DNA of 64,000 bases from Kiritimatiellales bacterium (GTDB taxonomy: Bacteria; Verrucomicrobiota; Kiritimatiellia; Kiritimatiellales; Tichowtungiaceae), in assembly GCA_041656295.1 (NCBI GenBank), contig JBBADV010000005.1, positions 62,001 to 126,000 on the forward strand. The letters run 5' to 3'. Below are positions 24,924-31,945 of the stretch, one piece after another. The translations under genes and the position numbers were made by a program. A model generated the notes under the pieces. It was not told the DNA's origin and ran no database searches. It was given only the letters and a program-made list of their open reading frames with translations. Every line of letters starts with the position of its first letter. Position 1 is the stretch's first letter.

Positions 24924-25427
24924 CTGTGTACTCTGCAGTTAAATTTCTGACTCCTGACAACTCGTTTTCATAGCGGAATGAATCGCATACGGCAGCGGAA
25001 AGATCGCAACCGCGGATAACACGGATATAAACGGATACAGATTCTGACTGAGTTTATGTTTATAATTCATTTTCATCGGTGTAATCCGCAGTTAAATTTC
25101 TGACTCCTGACAACTCGTTTTCATAGCGGAATGAATCGCATACGGCAGCGGAAAGATCGCAACCGCGGATAACACGGATATAAACAGATACGGATTCTGA
25201 CTGAGCTTATTTTTATAATCCGTTTTCATCTGTGTAATCCGTGGTTAAATTTCTGACTCCTGACAACTCGTTTTCATAGCGAATGAATCGCATACGGCAG
25301 CGGAAAAAGAGCAACCGCAGATAACACGGATATAAACAGATACGGATTCTGACTGAGTTTATGTTTATAATTCGTTTTCATCTGTGTAATCCGCGGTTAA
25401 ATTCCTGATTCCTGACAACTCGTTTCC
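24853..25427. repeat. Tandem array, 4 units of about 153 bp, copying the TPR-gene 5' end
   Basis: The GGATAACACGGATATAAAC core recurs at 24861, 25014, 25167 and 25319 (periods 153, 153, 152). Each unit includes a start codon (ATGAAAACG or ATGAAAATG, reading minus) and the first 20 or so codons of the exported TPR gene, an inverted pair of CGGAT-type arms, and a TTTCTGACTCCTGACAACTC segment. Only the unit nearest the gene is followed by the full coding sequence; the others give frames of about 45-55 codons. No other gene is seen in 24924-25377. Confidence 0.9.
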
Positions 25428-25782
25428 ATTGCAGTTTCGAGTATTTAAAATTAATGAGAAGTGCCAGCCGTAAACCGGTTTTAGCGAGGTACCCGATCAT
25501 TTGAACAACGTGCGTTTCTGTGAACGATTGAACAACTTTCGGGTCAACAATAATCAGATCTTCGACAATTAAGTCAGGGATCAGCTTCCCAATATCATGT
25601 CCTTTATATTTCACCGGAAATTGTTTTTGCTGTTCCGTTTTTAATCCCGTTTCCTGCAGCTCTATGGTCAATGCGCGCTCATATAATTTTTCATCCAGGC
25701 CGGGTTTTAATTCATTTAATACCGCAATAGCAGCGCCGATGATTTTTCCGCTTACTTCTTCATACAATATGTTTTCTCCCAT
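25378..25782 (-). CDS. GxxExxY family protein (PDDEXK-nuclease-like), copy 2
   Basis: A 134-residue member of the same family as copy 1. The motif is GLDEKLYERAL, the core GKLIPDLIVEDLIIVDPKVV. Here the usual acidic/Lys pair reads D-P-K where most members have ELK, so catalytic competence is uncertain. The ATG at 25782 (MGENILYEEVSGKIIG) is preferred over an in-frame ATG five codons earlier, which overlaps the stop of the upstream gene. The last residues (NRGLHR) are encoded by the dispersed CGGAT-type repeat at the edge of the tandem array. Both ends of the gene therefore abut repeat sequence. Confidence 0.85.
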   Translation of the reverse strand: MGENILYEEVSGKIIGAAIAVLNELKPGLDEKLYERALTIELQETGLKTEQQKQFPVKYKGHDIGKLIPDLIVEDLIIVDPKVVQSFTETHVVQMIGYLAKTGLRLALLINFKYSKLQWKRVVRNQEFNRGLHR

Positions 25783-25783
25783 T

Positions 25784-28153
25784 TTATCTCTCTCCATCCG
25801 CGATATCTGCGGTTAACATCTCTGCAGTCCGGTTTTTCCAGCGCTGAATTTCGTCGGTGTTAATGCGGTCTGAAAACTCGGTGAGCAGGCGGTCGGCATC
25901 GGCAAGCAGGTCGTGCGGGCGGTTGAGTTCGAGGTACAGCGGCAGGCTTTCAGTCAGTGCCGGAATTATAAAGTCAGCGTGCTGTGCCGGATCGGCGAGC
26001 AGTGCGACGCGCTGCAATGAGGCGAGTTTTTCCGCCGCGCCGGTTTGCGCCCGCGCAAGCTCAAGGGTTGCGCGGTGGATAATTAAATCGTCCGTTGCAA
26101 CACCAAGCACTTCACTCAGAATACGAATGGCATCGCCGGTTTGTTGTACGGCAGTGAATGCGCGTCCCTGCAGAATTCCGGCATCGAAGAAAAAAGCCGA
26201 TTCCGGCCAGCGCGCAAACAGCTCGTCAATACGCTGAACCGCCGGTAAAAATTCTCCGGTTTCGAAATGCGCCTGCGCGCGATAAAACAGCACCGGCTCT
26301 AAAAACCGCCGCTCGCTGTCGGCATTAAACACCGCAAAGGCTGTCAGTGCGCCGGAATACTCTTTTAAGTTCAGTTGCGCCGTTCCTTTGGCAAAATGCG
26401 CCTGCAAAATAAATTCTGACACCGGAAAGTTTGCAATGAAGCGGTTGAGTTCTGACACTGCGGCGGAAAAGTTTTCGAGTTTTGCACAGCAGATTCCCTG
26501 ATAAAATATAGATTTTTCTAGAAACGGCAGATTAAAGCGCACCGTTTCTTCGGTTACGCCATAATTTTTTTCTGTTGCGGCGAGCGCCGCTTCGAGCGTC
26601 CGGTACTGTTCAAGCGCTCTTTCCCATTCGCCTGACTGCCGGCAGCACTCAGCGAAGGCAAAGCGCGCACGCGTGTTTTGCTGCAGATCGGTTTCACCGG
26701 AAATGTACGGGGCAAAAAATTTACCGGCGGTATTCCACTCCTCTTTTTCAAATGCGTTCCATGCAAGCCTGCCGAGCGCCGGAATATAAAAGGCCGAATC
26801 GCGGTAATCGCGCAGAATTTTTTTCAGGCAGTTTTCTGCGCCGCTCAAATCGCCGGCGGTTCGCAACAGCGATGCCAAACTGAACAGAACACCGGCGGCG
26901 CGATTGTGCGCCGGGAACCGGAGGAGATAGTGTTTATAAATCCAGAATGCGAGTTCGTTTTGATTGCCGTCGAGCGCCGTTTTACCGGCGGCGAGCAGTG
27001 CGTCCGGCGCAGCAGACGTTTCTGCAAACCGTTCGGCGGTGTAGGCGGCAACTGCTTTTGCGCCGGCGGAATCGGCGGTATGAATCTGACAAATCAGAAG
27101 TTCGCGCAGCGCGGCAACAGCGCCGGCGCATTCGGGATATTGATTGAGCGCCGTACAATATTCCGTCAGCGCGGCAGCATAATTTTTTTCGCAGAACAGC
27201 CGGCGCGCAATGCGAAACGCGTTCTCTTCAATTTTACCGGCGCTGACGCCGTGATCGATCTCAACCCTCTTTCCGGCGCGTTCAAAGTGTGCGATCAGCC
27301 GTTGCGATTTTTCCTGCGCCGGCGGCCCCCATTCACTGCCGCCGTACCGGGCGTAGACATTATAAAACTGCGTGAGCGCCGCGACGTGTTCTCCGGCGTG
27401 TTCATAACCAAGTCCCAGCAGATAACGCGCGCCGGCGAGCGGACTGATCTGTTCGACCGGCTGATTCTGGCGGGCGAGATTTTGTTCGAGCTGATACAGC
27501 AGTTCGAGCTGTGTTTCGAGGATTGCGGTGGATTCATGCCATTCGCCGCGCCGCTGCATAATACGGTTCCAGGTAACCACAGACTGCCCGAACCAGAGGT
27601 CGAGACTGCCGAGCTGAACCTCTTCGCACAGTTTTTTGGCGCGCTCTAAATTTTCCGGCGTTTCGTCTTCGATTAAAAGGGCAGCGAGATTGGCCTTGAC
27701 GGGACGCAGCGCGCGATCGTCGGTTGAGCGGTCGAGCGCGGTTTCATAGATGTCGCGCCGGTGATAATGAAGGGCGGCCTGCAAAAACTTTTCGTCCAGC
27801 GCCGGTTTTGCCGCAAAATAGTTTTTGTACGCGCCCTCTGCGATTGCGCTCTGGTTGGCGCGCAATGCGGTATCGGCCAGAAAAAGCCAGAGCGGTGCCG
27901 GATTTTCGAGCGCCGGGATTTGATTCTGTGCGGCGTCAAATTTTTTCCCGGCAATTAGTATTCTGATTTGCAATTCCGGCGCAAAGTGTTCTGCCGCCGA
28001 AGAATTTTTGCGCGTACGGTCGAATACTTTTTGGGCCAGCGCCGGAAATCCGGCTTCGGTTAAGCCTGCAATGAATTGCAGCTCTGTTTCAAGCGCCGGC
28101 GCGCTGAACCATTGCGCGGCGAAAAAAAGCAGCATGATGCTCCGGCGATTCAT
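25784..28153 (-). CDS. Large exported TPR protein, first gene of the Exb operon
   Basis: A 789-residue protein with a short signal peptide (IMLLFFAAQWFSAPALE) and many degenerate TPR-type helical pairs through the whole length, for example NYAAALTEYCTALNQYP, NELAFWIYKHYLLRFP, ENFSAAVSELNRFIANFP and GEFLPAVQRIDELFARWP. This is typical of periplasmic scaffold proteins (YbgF/BamD-like arrays). It lies at the head of the minus-strand run leading to the second TPR protein, ExbB and two ExbDs. Its last ten residues (LTADIADGER) and stop come from a CGGAT-type repeat copy, so the natural C-terminus has probably been replaced or extended. Confidence 0.8.
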   Translation of the reverse strand: MNRRSIMLLFFAAQWFSAPALETELQFIAGLTEAGFPALAQKVFDRTRKNSSAAEHFAPELQIRILIAGKKFDAAQNQIPALENPAPLWLFLADTALRANQSAIAEGAYKNYFAAKPALDEKFLQAALHYHRRDIYETALDRSTDDRALRPVKANLAALLIEDETPENLERAKKLCEEVQLGSLDLWFGQSVVTWNRIMQRRGEWHESTAILETQLELLYQLEQNLARQNQPVEQISPLAGARYLLGLGYEHAGEHVAALTQFYNVYARYGGSEWGPPAQEKSQRLIAHFERAGKRVEIDHGVSAGKIEENAFRIARRLFCEKNYAAALTEYCTALNQYPECAGAVAALRELLICQIHTADSAGAKAVAAYTAERFAETSAAPDALLAAGKTALDGNQNELAFWIYKHYLLRFPAHNRAAGVLFSLASLLRTAGDLSGAENCLKKILRDYRDSAFYIPALGRLAWNAFEKEEWNTAGKFFAPYISGETDLQQNTRARFAFAECCRQSGEWERALEQYRTLEAALAATEKNYGVTEETVRFNLPFLEKSIFYQGICCAKLENFSAAVSELNRFIANFPVSEFILQAHFAKGTAQLNLKEYSGALTAFAVFNADSERRFLEPVLFYRAQAHFETGEFLPAVQRIDELFARWPESAFFFDAGILQGRAFTAVQQTGDAIRILSEVLGVATDDLIIHRATLELARAQTGAAEKLASLQRVALLADPAQHADFIIPALTESLPLYLELNRPHDLLADADRLLTEFSDRINTDEIQRWKNRTAEMLTADIADGER

Positions 28154-28258
28154 GCGCGCAGTTTAGCGGCAACCCGTTTTTATACAAGACTTATAAAGTT
28201 ATTTAAAATACAAACTTAATGAAGAATTTGACTGCGGATAACACGGATATAAACGGAT

Positions 28259-28398
28259 TATAGCAGTTAATGAATGAAATACCGTTTCAAATTGTAGGGC
28301 GCGAACGGTCAAAAAGACCTTCGCGCCGCGGCTGGAAGGGCACTGCCCGTTCCAGCCCTACAAAAACCGGCGCGGCATTTCATTCGTGAACTGCTCTA
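28259..28398. mobile_element. Short TA-bounded inverted-repeat element (MITE-like)
   Basis: About 140 bp with ends TATAGCAGTTAATGAATG and, reversed, TAGAGCAGTTCACGAATG, differing at a few positions. The interior has a hairpin bounded by TGTAGGGC and GCCCTACA (about 28294-28361). TA dinucleotides lie at both ends. It follows a CGGAT-type repeat (28231-28259). No gene is seen in 28154-28519. Confidence 0.6.
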
Positions 28399-28418
28399 AA
28401 AATTCACTGCATACGTGT

Positions 28419-28442
28419 ACGCGACGAGGGCGTCGCGTCTAC
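28419..28442. repeat. Intergenic copy of the coaB hairpin repeat
   Basis: Identical over 24 bases to 10759-10782 inside coaB (stem ACGCGACG/CGTCGCGT, then CTAC). Confidence 0.8.
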
Positions 28443-28452
28443 GTTTCAGAAA

Positions 28453-28488
28453 CAAAAAAGCCGGCAACCGTTTCCGGTTCCCGACTTT
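28453..28488 (-). terminator. Intrinsic terminator downstream of the PEP-CTERM pair
   Basis: On the minus strand, GTCGGGAACCG and CGGTTGCCGGC pair around a GAAA tetraloop, followed by TTTTTTG. It lies about 30 bases after the stop at 28520. Confidence 0.8.
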
Positions 28489-28519
28489 TGACTTTGAGAC
28501 CTTTAGACTTTCGACTCTC

Positions 28520-29249
28520 TTATTCTCCTTTACCGAAAACGCGACGGTAGAGTCCGAACACTCCAACAGTGGAAAGCAACAGCAGCGCCGCGGCAGGTTC
28601 GGGAACGGGGATAAAAGGAGCCAGCTCCAGCGTGGTCGGGAACTCCTGATTCAGCCGCAAAACCTGATCACTGCCTTCCGTAACCCACTGCCCGGTCAAC
28701 CCGTTTCCAAAATTAAGAATGGTTCCGGTATCAAGCGAATCAATCTGTGCAGTGGACAGTTCAAAATTACCGCCGGTGCAGTAATAGGCCCACCCGTCTC
28801 CTACGGTTATCCCCTGCTGTAGATCAGGATCATCCCCGAAATAGATCCACTGAAAAAATATTCCAACAGTGCTGTCCAGTATCAAATGTTATCGCCAATG
28901 GATCGTCACCGGGGCACACCCCCTCCTCATCCGCAGAGACTCCATAAGGATAATCCTCATCCCAACGTTTGATGTATACAGCGTTGTCTGCTGCAGCCCA
29001 GGACACATTGCCGGCCAGCACCTCACCCAAAAATACACTGACAATATTCGTTGACCAGTTCAAACTTAACTCCGAGTAACAGATCAGCTCCAGCTGTTCA
29101 AGACCGCCGAGCGCAGCGGGAGAATATGTCTGTCCGTTAATTTTAAAAATAAAATTGGAATACGGGGTATCGCTGCCCCATTTCAGTAATACATCCGCCT
29201 GCGCTGTTCCGATACTGCACAGCAATGCAATCATCATCCGTTTCTTCAT
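28520..29249 (-). pseudogene. PEP-CTERM exoprotein, frameshifted copy
   Basis: A diverged tandem duplicate of the intact gene at 29272-30021. It starts MKKRMMIALLCSIGTAQA (signal peptide) and ends PVPEPAAALLLLSTVGVFGLYRR, the PEP-CTERM sorting signal recognised by exosortase systems. The frame breaks at the A6 run 28853-28858 (T6 on the coding strand): removing one T restores a product that aligns with the paralog residue for residue (GQHCWNIFQWIYFGDDPD against GQQFGFWLQLIYHGDDPD). It may be a recent inactivation, slippage-based on/off variation, or an assembly error at the homopolymer. Confidence 0.85.
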
Positions 29250-29271
29250 ATTTTTCTCCGGTTTTATTTTC

Positions 29272-30021
29272 TTATGCGCCTTGGCTGAAAAAACGGCGGT
29301 AGAGCCCGAACATCCCAGCGGCGGAGAGCAGCAGCAGCGCCGCGGCAGGTTCGGGAATGGCCGCCGGCACAAATGGAGTCATCTCCAGCGTGGTTGGAAA
29401 CTCCTGATTCAGCCGCAGAACCTGATCGCTGCCTTCTGTAACCCACTGCCCGGTCAACCCGTTTCCAAAATTAAGAATGGTTCCGGTATCAAGCGTATCA
29501 ATCTGTGCAGTGGACAGTTCAAAATTACCGCCGGTGCAGTAATAAGTCCAATAGGGATCATCCTCGCCGCCTAAGTTCAGCCCCTGCTGCAGATCAGGAT
29601 CGTCCCCGTGATAGATCAACTGGAGCCAAAATCCAAATTGCTGCCCGATATCGAACGTTATCGCCAAAGGATCAGGACCGTCACACGAGCTTTTTTCATC
29701 CGCGGACATTTCCCCTCCGTCAGCGCCTTTCTCATACCACCGTTTCCAATAACCCGCATTAACCGCTTCATCCAGAGATATGTTGCCGGCAAGCATTTCG
29801 CCCACAAATACACTGATAGCATTCGTCGACCAGTTCAGCCCGAGGGCCGAGTAGCAGATCATCTGAAGGTTTCCGATACCGATCTTCTCGTGAGAATACG
29901 TCTCTCCATTAATTTTAAAAACAAAATTGGAATACAGGTTGTCGCTGCCCCACTTCACCAATACATCCGCCTGCGCTGTTCCGATACAGCACAGCAGTGC
30001 AATCATCATCCGTTTTTTCAT
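29272..30021 (-). CDS. PEP-CTERM exoprotein
   Basis: A 249-residue exported protein of unknown function, found in the sequence as a tandem pair with its frameshifted copy. It has a signal peptide (MMIALLCCIGTAQA) and a compact beta-rich domain with LAITFDIGQQFGFWLQLIY and a conserved block (NFELSTAQIDTLDTGTILNF, then GNGLTGQWVTEGSDQVLRL). The C-terminus is IPEPAAALLLLSAAGMFGLYRR, a typical PEP-CTERM (Pro-Glu-Pro, hydrophobic helix, Arg-rich end). It is expected to be processed by an exosortase and delivered to the outer surface or matrix. No exosortase gene lies in the window. Confidence 0.85.
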   Translation of the reverse strand: MKKRMMIALLCCIGTAQADVLVKWGSDNLYSNFVFKINGETYSHEKIGIGNLQMICYSALGLNWSTNAISVFVGEMLAGNISLDEAVNAGYWKRWYEKGADGGEMSADEKSSCDGPDPLAITFDIGQQFGFWLQLIYHGDDPDLQQGLNLGGEDDPYWTYYCTGGNFELSTAQIDTLDTGTILNFGNGLTGQWVTEGSDQVLRLNQEFPTTLEMTPFVPAAIPEPAAALLLLSAAGMFGLYRRFFSQGA

Positions 30022-30297
30022 ACTTTTTTCTCCTGCTCTTTTCTACTGCACCGGTATTGACCGCTGCATTCTTCTGCGCATGAACACCCATTCCGTTCAA
30101 AACTCAAACCAATCTGCCTATAAGTCAAGTAATACGATACCCTACATATTCTAATTTTTATATAAAGATGCGTTTTTTAAAATTCCAAGAATAGATTTTA
30201 TCTAAATTGAGAAATTAACTGTGCAAGATACACAGACAGGGGCTTCCCCGAGTTGATTTGCCGCATTTATATCAAATGAACTTAACTGGTATTTTTT

Positions 30298-30473
30298 ACC
30301 ACGGATGACACGGATATAAACGGATGAAAGAGATATTCTTGCCGGGATTTACAGGATCAACGGGATTTGAATTTTATCCAGTAAATCCTGTTAATCATGT
30401 CAAAAAATTCTCCGTTCTCCTGGCTGCCTCTTTGTGAAGATCCGTTTCCATCCGTTTAAATCCGCGGTTAAAT
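30298..30473. repeat. Composite long palindrome of dispersed repeats, copy 2
   Basis: The outer CGGAT-type arms are at 30298-30326 (forward) and about 30436-30473 (reverse). The inner pair is GGGATTTACAGGATCAACGG against AAATCCTGTTAATCATG. Its right inner arm is the reverse complement of the left inner arm at 13851-13893. The rest of 30022-30605 shows no gene, only the upstream region of the PEP-CTERM gene and repeat sequence. Confidence 0.7.
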
Positions 30474-30504
30474 CAATACGAATCAGGATAATTTCATATT
30501 ATTT

Positions 30505-30608
30505 ATTACGCGCCTGCCGGACGCGCCTGCAAATATTGAATCATGCATTGCAGCTGTGCGGGTGTTGACCGCGGTTCCGGTACGGAAAGTTAAACCAAGA
30601 CTGCTCTA
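30505..30608. repeat. Dispersed repeat ending in GCTCTA, supplying a stop codon
   Basis: Shares GCGCCTGCAAA, a GTTGACCGCGGTTCCGGT core (about 30563-30580) and a terminal TGCTCTA with 46799-46887. The terminal CTA (30606-30608) is, on the minus strand, the TAG stop of the adjacent exonuclease gene. The GCTCTA end resembles the ends of the MITE-like elements. Confidence 0.55.
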
Positions 30609-31214
30609 GAAAAGGCCAAGCTGTTCGGGCTGCCCGGTGTATTGCGGAAATTTCATGAGCGGCTGACCGGCGAGTTCAAGCAGTGCGTGAACGCCGGCGG
30701 ACTGACCGGCTTTTTCGAGCGCTTCAAGGATGCGGGCGAAGAGGCGTCCGCAGTAGATGCTGTCTTCTGCGGCGCGATGAAAAGTGCCGCCGGTGAAGCC
30801 GAAATATCCGGCGAGGGTGCCGAGTTTATAGTTGAGCATGCCGGGGAAGACGATGCGGGCGAGCGCACAACTGTCGAGGATAACGCCGGCCGGCGCCGGT
30901 GTTCTATGGTCTTCAACAGCTTTGTGCAGGAATTTAAAATCGAACGGCGCATTGTGCGCCACGAGCGGCAGGCTGCCGCAGAATCCGGCGAGCTGCGTTA
31001 ATGCGGCCGCAATATCCGGCGCGCCGGCAACCATGTCGTCGGTAATGCCGTTGACGGCGGAGGCTTCCGGCGGAATCGGGCGGCCGGGATTGATGAACGT
31101 ACAGAATGTTTCGACGGGATCAGTTCCGCTGAACCGGACGGCGCCGATTTCGAGGACGGCGTCGGTACGCGGCTGAATTCCGGTGGTTTCCAGATCGAAT
31201 GCTATAAATTCCAT
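30606..31214 (-). CDS. DnaQ-like 3'-5' exonuclease (DEDDh)
   Basis: A 202-residue exonuclease of the DNA polymerase III epsilon family. ExoI is FDLETTG (residues 6-12), ExoII is VAHNAPFDFKFL (about 85-96) and ExoIII is HRAAEDS, giving the DEDDh catalytic set. The length and C-terminal tail (QPLMKFPQYTGQPEQLGLF) fit a proofreading subunit or a free-standing exonuclease. Without a clamp-binding motif assignment I cannot tell which. The stop codon is in a dispersed repeat. It is divergently arranged to the thioredoxin-like lipoprotein gene. Confidence 0.9.
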   Translation of the reverse strand: MEFIAFDLETTGIQPRTDAVLEIGAVRFSGTDPVETFCTFINPGRPIPPEASAVNGITDDMVAGAPDIAAALTQLAGFCGSLPLVAHNAPFDFKFLHKAVEDHRTPAPAGVILDSCALARIVFPGMLNYKLGTLAGYFGFTGGTFHRAAEDSIYCGRLFARILEALEKAGQSAGVHALLELAGQPLMKFPQYTGQPEQLGLF

Positions 31215-31353
31215 GGGGTCTCTTATACAGAATAAACCATCTGAAAGTCAAAAGCCGAATATCGGGGGAACTCGCGCCGCGCCGAACCTTTGCCCTTTTG
31301 AATTGCATAATTTTTTTCTCTCTCACACACTGCTTAAAACTGAAGGAGCTGTT

Positions 31354-31830
31354 ATGAAGAAATTTGGATTTACTGGAATTGTACTGCTGGCAGCACTCGC
31401 AATGGCCGGCTGCGACGAGAAAACCGCGACGGAAGCGGCGGTCTGGCAGACGGATTATGACGCGGCGGTGAAACAGGCGACGGAAGAGAATAAATATATT
31501 CTGGTCAACATCAGCGGCCTGCAGTGGTGCCGCTGGTGCCGGCTGCTGGAAGAAGAGGTGTTTTCAACGCCGGATTTTATAACGTACGCCAAAGACAATC
31601 TCATTTGTGTTCTGCTGGATTTCGGGCGCGACGGACAGCCCACTGCCGCTGAATTTGCGGCGCGGCACAACGCACTGCTGGAGCGTTATCAGATCCAGGG
31701 TTTTCCGACGGTGCTGATCCAAAAACCGGACGGCAAGACAATTGTCCGCACCGGATACCAGCGCGGCGGCCCTGAAAATTATGTGAAGTTTATACAGGGC
31801 GTGATCGAAAAAGATAACGGCACAAACTGA
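31354..31830 (+). CDS. Thioredoxin-like lipoprotein
   Basis: A 158-residue exported protein. The ATG at 31354 has GAAGGAG upstream. A signal peptide ends in the lipobox AMAGC (Cys at residue 20), predicting lipid anchoring. The domain is a thioredoxin fold of the DUF255/thioredoxin_7 type: ILVNISGLQWCRWCRLLEEEVF with a CRWC redox pair, then YQIQGFPTVLIQKPDG with the cis-proline. It is likely a periplasmic thiol reductase or disulfide-handling protein. It is followed by a bidirectional terminator. Confidence 0.88.
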   Translation: MKKFGFTGIVLLAALAMAGCDEKTATEAAVWQTDYDAAVKQATEENKYILVNISGLQWCRWCRLLEEEVFSTPDFITYAKDNLICVLLDFGRDGQPTAAEFAARHNALLERYQIQGFPTVLIQKPDGKTIVRTGYQRGGPENYVKFIQGVIEKDNGTN

Positions 31831-31900
31831 CCCGGACAGGCATTTTTAATTTGATCGTGACGGGGCTGCCGAACCCGTCCTGCCGGTTTTGCTCTGAATA

Positions 31901-31929
31901 AAAAACCGCGCTTTCCAGCGCGGCTTTTT
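31901..31929 (+). terminator. Bidirectional intrinsic terminator
   Basis: CCGCGCT and AGCGCGG pair around TTCC, with AAAAA before and CTTTTTG after. It is shared by the convergent lipoprotein and fusA genes. Confidence 0.85.
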
Positions 31930-31945
31930 GTTTGCGGTGTGAATT

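Noticed and set aside
12161..25427. CRISPR-like arrays at the two tandem-repeat loci
   Set aside because: Units of 121-153 bp are repeated entirely, with no short repeat and unique spacers, and no cas genes are present.
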